38,116 nt of DNA from Pigoraptor vietnamica (lineage: Eukaryota; Opisthokonta; Filasterea), in the NCBI GenBank assembly GCA_943704525.1, contig CALSCQ010001568.1, positions 1-38,116 on the forward strand. Reading direction: 5' to 3'. Both the position numbers and the translations under genes were made by a program. Positions 11,249 to 19,900 of the stretch are shown here, one piece after another. A model generated the notes under the pieces. That model was given only the letters and a program-made list of their open reading frames with translations. It searched no databases and was not told the origin of the DNA. How positions within the stretch are numbered: the stretch's first letter is position 1; each line of letters starts with the position of its first letter.

Positions 11249-11533
11249 TGCTAGTTTTCGGTGCTCACCGAAAGATCTAGGGCGGTTCAAAAAACGAAAA
11301 CACTCTTCAGTTTCTCTCGTGTTGAACGCAACCCCGTGAAACATCGACCTATTGCGGAGCGTGGGTTAGTACTGTCCGGGTTACCACTGGCAGCCAGCAA
11401 GACGATTCGCGTAATGAAACTCACCATCCGTGTTCCGTCAATCAAGTCTCTTCCGGTTACAGCTCTCTTCGTCTCTCCTTTCTCTTCACGCGAAGCTTTC
11501 TCTCTTCCGCGAAGCAGACTGAAGGCAGTTGAC
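11249..11533. promoter_or_regulatory. Divergent intergenic region, F-box gene and macro-domain gene
   Basis: Head-to-head spacing of 285 bases between start codons. It contains a CTTCTCTCT-type pyrimidine stretch near 11450-11510, just upstream of the macro-domain ATG. Shared promoter inferred from geometry only. Confidence 0.35.
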
Positions 11534-12133
11534 ATGGCGACCACCGTGGACGGCGATCTTCTCACGTACGACGCGCAGTACATTGCGCACCAGTGCAACT
11601 GCGTCTCAACGGGCGCAAGAGGGCTGGCAAAGGCCCTCTTCGCCGCATTTCCTCACGCCGACGTCGGTCGCATGATCGCGGAGGATAAGAAGAGGCGCGC
11701 GGGAAGTGTGCCGTCTCGTGGCATTGACTCGTTTTTCGGCCGATCGTCTGGTGCCATGCAGACGGGCGGCGCTTCCTCAATGACAACGCAGAATGCGCAG
11801 CCCGCCCGCCCTCCCGCGCGCAAGCCCGGGACGATATCCGTCCACGGTGACGGCAAAGAAAAGCGGCTCGTTATCAACATGTACGCGCAGTTTACGCCGG
11901 GCGCTCCGAAGCGTGAAGGGACGGACACGGCGGTGGGTCGCGAGCGGTGGTTCGAGAGCTGCCTCAAGGAGATTGAGGGCATCTCCGACCTGCAATCGGT
12001 CGCCTTTCCGCATCTTATTGGCTGCGGTCTTGCGGGTGGCAACTGGCAGAAGTACTATGCCATGGTTGATGCGTTTGCGCTTCGAGTGCGCCCACGCGGC
12101 GTGCGCGTCTTTCTCGTCCGGAAGAGTGACTGA
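11534..12133 (+). CDS. Macro-domain (ADP-ribose-binding) protein with basic/low-complexity insert
   Basis: A 199-residue single-exon protein. The fold signature is split around an insert: GDLLTYDAQYIAHQCNC...GARGLAKALFAAFP (residues 7-40) is the first strand and ligand loop of macro domains. VINMYAQFTPG (113-123) and FPHLIGCGLAGGNW (158-171) are the later strands and the second ADP-ribose loop. Family members bind or hydrolyse ADP-ribose, ADP-ribose-1''-phosphate or ADP-ribosyl groups. Residues 50-100 form an unusual insert (EDKKRRAGSVPSRG then S/T/Q/P-rich) that contains GIDSFFG, like a PCNA-interacting (PIP) box. The start is the first ATG of the conserved frame. An ORF extension upstream to 11261 lacks conserved features. 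Which ADP-ribose substrate it uses cannot be told from the sequence. Confidence 0.8.
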   Translation: MATTVDGDLLTYDAQYIAHQCNCVSTGARGLAKALFAAFPHADVGRMIAEDKKRRAGSVPSRGIDSFFGRSSGAMQTGGASSMTTQNAQPARPPARKPGTISVHGDGKEKRLVINMYAQFTPGAPKREGTDTAVGRERWFESCLKEIEGISDLQSVAFPHLIGCGLAGGNWQKYYAMVDAFALRVRPRGVRVFLVRKSD

Positions 12134-12670
12134 CGGGGCGATATTGTGCGCGGGGCGGTTCTCTCTCTCAAGGACGCGCTTTTTTGTTGCTGCCAGAGTG
12201 AGATGCGATCGTCGCTATACTGTCGACGACGGGTGGTTGGTGTTCGTGAGTTTACTGTTCGCGACAGTGTCTCGCGGCCCATCGGTCGTTGGTCGCGAAC
12301 GTCGAACGTCGATATACGATGGGCATTTCTTCGGCAGCTTGCGGCGGGAGGCAATAATGAGTTGCATGCAAGGGTCGCTTGCTTAGAGTGTGTCTGGCAA
12401 TCGTCGAATTGGCGTGCCGTACGCGCCGTCCGTGTTATAAATCTGTTAACGTCTCTTAGAAAGCGACCCCAAGAGACTCACTGTAAGTTGCAAGCGCATG
12501 TGCGTGTGTGCGTGTGTTGGTCTTGTGTTTCTCACAACGGTGGGGTTTATCTCGTCGGTAACAGTCGTAAATGTGTGAGCCGTGTGTGACGACCCTCTCC
12601 AGCAAGCAAGTCCACACCAACCCGGCGGCAAGTGGATGTGACCTGACGGATCCTTTTCGGCTAATCTTCG
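12134..12670. other. Intergenic spacer
   Basis: About 540 bases between the macro-domain stop and the next ATG. Short open frames here lack homology that I recognise and are not flanked by a consistent splice set. I see no gene. Confidence 0.5.
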
Positions 12671-13183
12671 ATGGCAGAGCTCTTTGAAGCTTGGGGAGGG
12701 CTCGCAACTCGCAAGCGCCGAGTCATGGCCAGTCCTCAGGGTGCGCATCTTTGCTCTGCTCGTTATAAGCAAGTATGCAGCCGACAGACCTTCCATTGCC
12801 ACTCACCTGATTCCAATCGCCACTGCAGCTGCGCACGCGGCGCTGCCGAAAGGCTTCGGTTCGTTTCACTCCGAGAGTGTCGAGTACCTCATCGCGCTCC
12901 CAGAAAGCGAATATCGACCGCCCGCTCTGCCGTTTCCCGTTCCGACGTTTGTGTGGCACAAAGATGCACCGGCAAACGAAAGTGAGAAAGAGGCCGATTG
13001 CGCGACCGATCGCGCCGTCGTGGGGCCGTTCGGGCACCACACGCGCGGTTCGTTGTTTTATCTCGAGGAAGATTGCTGCTTTGTGAATCACGGCGCGTTT
13101 GGGGCGACGCTCGTGCCTTCGCTCGAGTGGTCGCAAAAGTGGCGCATCCGGTGTGAGCGACAGCCGCTCCGGTTCTTCGACAG
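12671..13183 (+). pseudogene. 5' fragment of a class V aminotransferase (isopenicillin-N-epimerase-like)
   Basis: Two exons keep phase: 12671-12740 (ATG, MAELFEAWGG...) and 12829-13183. The end of exon 2 is the conserved opening of PLP enzymes related to isopenicillin N epimerase/cysteine desulfurase: CCFVNHGAFGATLVPS, then [10 protein letters not shown]. In intact relatives some 300 further residues follow, including the PLP lysine. None of that is present. A good donor (CAG|GTGGGA at 13183) leads into a long GT microsatellite, and the next coding sequence is NFKBIL1. It is either a truncated relic, an assembly collapse at the microsatellite, or the 5' part of a fusion, since an acceptor at 13429 would join it in frame to NFKBIL1. 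Confidence 0.5.
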
Positions 13184-13193
13184 GTGGGATGCA

Positions 13194-13196
<3 letters not shown>

Positions 13197-13288
<92 letters not shown>

Positions 13289-13327
13289 TGTGTGTGTGTG
13301 TGTTTGTGTGTTTGTGTGTTTGTGCGT

Positions 13328-13371
<44 letters not shown>

Positions 13372-13390
13372 TGCGTGTGTGTGTGTGTGG
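13197..13390 (+). repeat. (GT)n microsatellite, interrupted
   Basis: Almost pure GT from 13197 to 13279, an AGAGAGAG break, then GT with scattered TTTG and GCGT interruptions to about 13390. It starts 13 bases after a splice donor and has no stop codon in the frame that connects the aminotransferase fragment to NFKBIL1 (Cys-Val repeats). Confidence 0.95.
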
Positions 13391-13511
13391 GAAAATGGAG
13401 CTGACGTCAGGACTTTTGAAAAATTTTAGGGGTTACTTCTCACACCACAGTAACAGTACGCTTATACGCAACTCACACACACGCACACACACACACTCTC
13501 TCACTCTCGAC

Positions 13512-15202
13512 ATGCGACGCCATGGGAGCACTCGGCGTCGCTCCCTCTCTCTCAGCGGGGAAGGGTCCGATGAATCCCCTCCTTCAGTCCACGACAATGG
13601 CATCGATCGAGTTCGCAATCACGGGCGCAAACGCTCGCGGAAGGATCGGCACGTCAGCACGAGTGACAGCGGCGAAGAGAGAGATGCCTCGCGTGGCAGC
13701 CGCCACAGCTCGCGTGTGCAGCGACTAATCCGCCGTGCGTTTCGTGCCGCTCGAAAGGGAAAAACGGGCAAACTCGTGCGCCGGTTGGACGAGCTCTCTC
13801 GCTGTGGGCTGTCGACCGACGACTGCGTGGACGACGATGGCCGCACTCTTCTGCACATTGCGTGTGCGCATGGAGACGTCGACGCCGCGCGCCTTCTCCT
13901 CCACAGGGGATCCTCTGCGTCTAAGCAGGATTATAATGGCGACACGGCGCTTCACGCGGCCGTGTTGTCCCGTCGGTGTTCGCTTATCGCTGCGCTCGCG
14001 CGTTCGACTCCGTCGTCTACGTGGAAAGTTTTGAACTTGGACGGCTTATCTGCACTGTCGCTGTTGGAGGCCCTGCATCGGACGCTCGTGCGTGCTGGGG
14101 ATGGGGGGGATCGTGACCGTCTGGAGGCTGTGGAAAGCGCGCTGCGGGCGATTCGTGAGGGGGAGGAGAGAGAGTGGCGCGAGAGGATGTTTGATGAGAT
14201 TGGCGTCGACGAGTGGGATCGGCGCACGGGCGAAGGTGCGTGCGCGCATTTATAACGCGTCTGTTTGCGAATCTGTGTAATTTGGGCGCCTATGTGTGTG
14301 TGCGCATTCCGTGTGGGCGACTGCGTGTGCGCATGGGTGCGTCAAGTGTATTGTGGCGCCGCGTTTCTCGCATGTTGTTGTGTTAGTTTCTCTGGGGTTG
14401 TTTTCGCCCAGAGCCGCCCGTGACGGTCCAAACTCGATGGCATCCCGTCGCTCCACGCTCACATTTGTAACACGTCCCTGTCTCCTCTATTGTAACACCA
14501 TTCGCTTCTATCGTCCCTTCAGACGACTGGTCGCACGCCGATGAAGAACGCGCCGAGCACTCGTACATTCGTCCGGGCGAGTGGATCGATCGCATCGCAG
14601 AGGAGCACCGCCGGCAACTCAACGCGCAGCGCGCCGCTGCACGGGAACGCGCGGAAGCATACGACCACGCACGTGCGCAACGTGCAGAGAAGGAAGCAGA
14701 ACGTGGACAAGCGCCGCCGTTCGCGACGGGAGACGCAGCGTCGTCTCGCCAACGCATTGGCGTCGGAGCGGCGTCGCTGTTACGGAAGGACGCTCTCTTA
14801 CGACGATTGCGCGAGGACTACGAGGCGAAATGGGCGGATTTTGCGCTCTCGCTCTCGTCAGGCAGCGGAGGTCGCCTTGCGTTTGCGGACGTGCCGTGGC
14901 CACCGGTGGATGAGCTTTCGGAAATGTTCGCGCCGCTTGCGACTCCACCGCTCGCAAACAGTCGCGTCTCTGCGGCTTCGTTCTGGTCGTCCGAGGGGAA
15001 GGTGCAAGGGGAGGCGGGAACTGCGGCGACGGCGACGGGTGAGCTGAAGGTGTGGCTTCGGGCGGAACAGCGCCGCTGGCACCCGGACAAGTTCGTCGCG
15101 CGCGTCAGCGCCATGGCTGTCGACGGGCACAGGGGCGCCATGGAGGATGCGGCCAAGCGCGTGTCGCAGCTCGTGAATGAGGCGTGGGGAAGGGCTGGGT
15201 GA
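13512..15202 (+). CDS. NFKBIL1: NF-kappa-B inhibitor-like protein 1 (ankyrin plus C-terminal WHPD/KF domain)
   Basis: Exons 13512-14235 and 14523-15202 (intron phase 1) give 467 aa. An Arg/Ser-rich N-terminus precedes a basic helix (RRAFRAARKGKTGKLVRRLDEL) and two ankyrin repeats: DDGRTLLHIACAHGDVDAARLLLHR and NGDTALHAAVLSRR. The middle is a charged coiled coil (EEREWRERMFDEI, AEEHRRQLNAQRAA). The C-terminal signature LAFADVPWPP (about residue 361) and LRAEQRRWHPDKF (about 418-432) matches NFKBIL1 and its plant relatives closely. Animal NFKBIL1 is nuclear, found in speckles, and has been tied to splicing and innate signalling. Function here is inferred from family. The frame is open upstream through the GT repeat, so a longer N-terminus is possible, but the conserved part starts after 13512. 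Confidence 0.87.
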
Positions 15203-15484
15203 GCCTTCGTCCGCGTTCTATCAATTTATTGCGCTTTCGCTATAGCTACTTCTGAAGTGCGCCACGTGCCCTTGCGGAGCCATTCGTCTGTCTCAAATTG
15301 TCGCACGCCGTGGCGCGCGAGGCGAGAGCAGCTCAATGTGAGCCCGTGCCTCGTCGAATGCCGGCTGCGAGGGTTGTAGCAGGCGAGTGGGCGAAGTCAA
15401 GTGTGGTGATGTAAACGCGACACGGACGTCAGTCCTTGTGCGGTGACTCCAAGAATAAAATTCGTACTCTGCAACGAAATTAAT

Positions 15485-15820
15485 TCATTTCCGACGTTGC
15501 TGAGATTGTTTTTTGCGCAATTGCTTTTTCTGTTTGTGCAATTGCAACTTTTCGAAGGATTTGCGGCATCGCAACTCTTCGAGACGTTTGATAGCAGAAT
15601 TGACGCCCACAATAAACTCGGGCGCATCAAGAGAAACTGCGAACGCTTCCTTGCACGAAGGATCAACAAACTTTTCCGCAGCATTTTTGAGCTGTTGCAG
15701 CTTCGCGTCGTGCTTGACGCTCCACTCGAATTCTTCTTCGCCCGTTCGAATGAACTTGGAAAACGCGTGTTCCGCGGGCCTGTCGCGGCGATGGTTGCCT
15801 TCGTGCGTCTTGGAGCGCAA
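15485..15820 (-). CDS. Unrecognised minus-strand open frame with basic coiled-coil tail
   Basis: No ATG opens this 111-codon frame; it is bounded only by the open reading. The product is charged and helical (EEEFEWSVKHDAKLQQLKNAA, then LRCRKSFEKLQLHKQKKQL). It ends in a Lys/Arg/Gln-rich tail. I recognise no domain. Composition differs from the neighbouring genes. It could be an internal exon of a gene I cannot delimit, or a remnant of a foreign insertion. Confidence 0.3.
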   Translation of the reverse strand: MRSKTHEGNHRRDRPAEHAFSKFIRTGEEEFEWSVKHDAKLQQLKNAAEKFVDPSCKEAFAVSLDAPEFIVGVNSAIKRLEELRCRKSFEKLQLHKQKKQLRKKQSQQRRK

Positions 15821-16069
15821 ATTTGCGTCGCTGCTGAGGAAGACCTTGACCGTTGTAATGAATTTTATTTTGCCATTGGGGGTGCATCGTCCCTTGTTGA
15901 CTGCGTACGGGACCAGGAGTCAGCCCACGGCACTACGTAAAGCATTGCCATGGAATGTTATCCCAGCGGACTCGGCCTTCAGATCGGCTGACCCGACTGA
16001 GCAGCATCAGCCGACTCCAGACTGAGCCGGCCCAGCACTGTCTATTCAGGTTGAACGCACACTATAAAT

Positions 16070-16348
16070 TCAACCACCGCCGGCGACAAACCGGTTAGTG
16101 AACCCACTTTTCGTCTCCTTGAGAATCGCAGACGCAAGACCACAACTTATCTTGTGGCCACCTTCGCGCCTCCCCTTCCAATACTCTTCTCGAGTTATTT
16201 GCGTGTCCCCTCTGAAGTAGAAAACTTGTCCGTTTTCATCTTGAAACTTTCGGAAGATGTCAGTCTGCGGCTGAACTTTCTTGACGTAGTCGCTCGTCGC
16301 GGACTCGTGCCCCTTGCGCAGCTCATTCGCCGAGATCTCGAACCCCAT
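16070..16348 (-). CDS. Unrecognised small protein or exon
   Basis: A 92-codon frame from an ATG at 16348 (MGFEISANELRKGHESATSD). The middle, FRKFQDENGQVFYFRGDTQI then TREEYWKGRREGG, reads like a real folded protein rather than a shadow frame, and nothing on the other strand explains it. No family recognised. It lies in the same AT-richer stretch and on the same strand as the open frame at 15485-15820. The two may belong together, but I could not establish that. Confidence 0.4.
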   Translation of the reverse strand: MGFEISANELRKGHESATSDYVKKVQPQTDIFRKFQDENGQVFYFRGDTQITREEYWKGRREGGHKISCGLASAILKETKSGFTNRFVAGGG

Positions 16349-16919
16349 CTCGGAGCTTAGCACTGTGACTGAAGTATGACGAACCGAAGGTGCACAGCCA
16401 ACACCAGACAGCGCGCGGTAGCGATATAGCTACTATAGAAGCTATAAAAGCACACTTTTTTCCGTGAGATTAGGAGTGAATGACTAGCCGCCCTCCTCGG
16501 GGGAACTGACATTCTAACCAATGAGAAACCTTCCTTGATCTCGGAAGTGGACGACAACATTAGGTGACGCACTTGTGACGATTCATTTGTTGTGACGTAC
16601 GATTAACGATACAGTACATTTGTTCTCTATGGGCTAAGTATCACAAAACTTGTGTCGATAGAACGTACGAAGTTCAGAAATAGCCATTTCGACCGCGAAC
16701 AAAAAACACTTTGACGGGGCGGTGCCACTTATGCACGCACACGCACACACACTCCCCGCGCACACACGCACACACACGGCCTCGTCCTCTCTTTCCATTT
16801 ATCATTATCACATTGAAGCGTCTGTGAGACAGAGGCGCGCGTGGCCCACTGGCGTGCGTGTGAGAGAGGCGATCTCTCGTTTCTCCTTTGCTGTTCAAAA
16901 CAGCTTGAGACAATTCACA

Positions 16920-19900
16920 ATGGGGAAGGACGGCGGGTCGATGGAGGAGCTTAAGCTCGAGGAGCTTCCTCCCGTCGATGAGAAGAAGTACGGAAAGCGC
17001 CACGAGCACGATCCCAATTTCAAGGTAGGCAGTTGTGTGCAAATGGCGAACCGGGGTATGCAAATGCCAAAAGTGCGCGTTATGCAGTGTGTGTGAGTAG
17101 TGTGCGTGTGCATGTTTGCCTGTGGGCGTATGGGGTTTGTGGGGGGGGAGGGGGGGGTTTCGGTGTGAATGTGTGAGGGGTGTCTGCGTGCCGCGTGCAT
17201 TGCGATTGGACGGAGTTTTTCCACAGCAGTTGCTTTGATCTCCTGTGCCTATTAGTCCCTCAATCGCCCTCTCTCCGGTCCCTCACGTAAACGGTGTATA
17301 ATGCATTGCGTGTGGAGTGTGGGCGGAGTTTCTCCATACTATGTGTGTGCCTTGTACCTTCTTTGCGTATTAGTCCCTCAATCGCCGTCTCTCCGGTCCC
17401 TGACCGGCGTCGCACTTGCATCCCCACCCCAGGGCCCTCTCGACAAGCGCAGCTGCCGCGACCTTCCGTGCTGTCTCCTTTTTGTTGCCTTTTGGGTCGG
17501 CATGATCGTGATTGCGGGCTTTGCCTTCAAAAACGGCGACCCCGACCGCCTCCTCCACCCGACCGACTCGCACGGATTCACGTGCGGAAAGGTCAACGGG
17601 GATGTCGACCTCACGTGAGTCTTGACGTCTTTGGATTAAGACAGTTGTTAATGTCTCTCGCTGAGAATGGACTGTATCGGTAGTGGGCGTGTGTGCGTGT
17701 GTATGCAAGTTGTGTATGATCCATGCGTGCGTGTGTGCGTGTGTGCGCGTGTGCAGGTGTTCGCATGTGTCTCTCCCTAGTTTGTGCGTGTGTGTGTGTA
17801 TGTGTGCTGGGCGGTGGTCGGTGCTGACACGCACTTCTCCGTTCGCAGGAACAAGCGATATCTTGCATTTTTCGACGTGACGATGTGCACGATCCTCCCT
17901 CCTAGCTGCGCACTTACGCGGCAGGTGAGCATTCTCACTTTCCTGTCACGTAGACGCGCACTCGTATGCATCATGCACGCAACCCTCTCTGGCTCGGTGA
18001 TAAGCACTCGTCCCCCTCACGCATTGCATCGCGCCAACGCAACGCCCTCTGGCTCGTTGATAAGCACTCGTCCCCCTCACGCATTGCATCGCGCCAACGC
18101 AACGCCCTCTGGCTCGTTGATAAGCACTCGTCCCCCTCACGCATTGCATCGCGCCAACGCAACCCCTTCTGTCTTGTGGATAGGCACTCGTCACCCACAT
18201 GCATTGCCTCGCGCAAATATGCACTTGTACGCCCATTCACGCATCAATGCTTCTCTCGGACTGGCACATTCAATCGACTTTCGCGTGCTTGTCAGCAAAA
18301 GCGTACGGCCGCGCGCTTCTACGCGCTTCTAACTTTCTCCTTTCTCACATCGCCTTCTCCTTTCTCCTTCTCTCGTTACACTTCTCTCATTACCTTCTCT
18401 ACGACTGCCACGCGCAGGTGTGCGTCGAGAGTTGCCCCTCCCGCAGCGCCGGCTTCCTATTGAGCGGCAGCTCGTACTCGGACAGCCCGCTCTGCGACTA
18501 CGGCGTCAATCCGCAGAACACGGCTGAGCTTGGCAAGGCCATTCTCCAGGGGAAGTGCGCATACTACATCCTCGAGAGCACACCCGTCGTGTACAGATGC
18601 GTCCCTCTTCTGGACCAGTTCCTGGTGCGTTGTGTGTGTGGCGCAGCTGGGGTTGTGCACGTTGTTTGGCTGTGTGTAGTTGTGTGCGCATTCTTGTGTG
18701 TGTCCGTATTTTGAGACGTGTGTGTGTGTGAGTGTGTGCACGCGCGCGTCGGTGTATTTATGTGCGCACGTGCCTGCGAGCGGACGAGACAAGCGTGCAT
18801 CAGCCGTCTCACATCCCCTACCATCCCCTCCCATCCCAGAGTGCGCTTGGCGATGCCTTTGCGTACCAGGTGCCCCTCCCCGACGGCACCTTTTCGAGCC
18901 AGAACATGACCAAGGCGAGCATCAAGCAGGGCGCCAACCACCTCATCGACATTCTCAACGCCCGAAGCATCGCGGAGCAGATATTCTCGGTGCGTTATGG
19001 CTGAGGAACTGTTGTGCGTGTACGTGTGAGATAGTGAGTTGGAGGCTTACGTGGAGACGCCAACTCCTTGTCGAATTTGTGCGCCGGTGCTCACTCACTT
19101 ACACATACACACAAGCCACACTCATGCGCACACTCGCGCCACACTACACACTCACACGCGCGCGTGAAATGGGCCACTGATTTGGACGCACGCAGGACCT
19201 TGAGCGCACGTGGTACTATGTTCTCGCTGGTGGCGCCATTGCGTTTGTGCTCTCCATTACGTGGACATTCGTGTTGCAGGTGCGTGTTCGCCTTCTTTTT
19301 CTGTTGATATCTCACTCGCAACTCAACTTACCTACCCTTCTGGGGAATGTAGACCCGCTTCTCTCCTTTTGCGGATGGTGTTAGTGAGCGCGCTGTCTTG
19401 TTTGTTGTCACGGAGCGAGCGTAATTTACCGCCCTGTGATCCGAAGCTGACATGGCACCGCATACGCATGCACGCACACAAACGCACACGCATGCACATG
19501 CAGATTTTCGCGGCGTGCATGGTGTGGACAAGCATCCTTGGGTCGCTCGCCTGCCTTATCGCAGTCACAATCTACACGTTCATCCAATACCGCGACCAAA
19601 AGTGCGTAAGAGAGACATGTAACTGCGTGTTACGACATGTCGTGGACCTGTGTTAGTGTGTTTCAGAGCCTTTCCTCCTTATGGCTTCGCGTACTCCAAC
19701 GTGTTAATCGCAAATCGGCGCACGAATGCAGGCACCGCAACGACGACGCACTCGTCGACAAGCTCGACACGGCGCGCTTCCAGGAGTATACCTTCCTCGC
19801 GCTCGCCATCGCCGCGGGCGTGCTCAGCCTCGTGCTCCTCCTCGTCATTCTGTTCCTCCGCACGCGCGTGCGCATCGCCGTCGAGATTGTTCGCGAGGCC

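Larger units (their letters stand above)
15203..16919. other. AT-richer gene-poor stretch
   Basis: Base composition drops clearly relative to neighbours (runs such as TTGTTTTTTGCGCAATTGC near 15508). An AATAAA at about 15455 could serve the NFKBIL1 3' end. Two minus-strand open frames (below) are the only coding-like signals. The last 250 bases lead into the SLC44 start. Confidence 0.5.

Noticed and set aside
12684-14255. One continuous 523-codon frame from the aminotransferase fragment to NFKBIL1 as a single unspliced protein
   Set aside because: It would contain a long Cys-Val run encoded by the GT microsatellite, begins without ATG, and ignores good splice donors. A spliced fusion remains possible and is listed separately.
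16722-17100. Longer SLC44 N-terminus reading upstream of 16920
   Set aside because: The upstream frame is CA-repeat derived and begins well before the ATG whose product (MGKDGGSMEELKLEELPP) has the expected SLC44 start character.
17980-18220. CRISPR array at the 60-bp repeats
   Set aside because: The units are contiguous with no variable spacers and lie in a eukaryotic intron.
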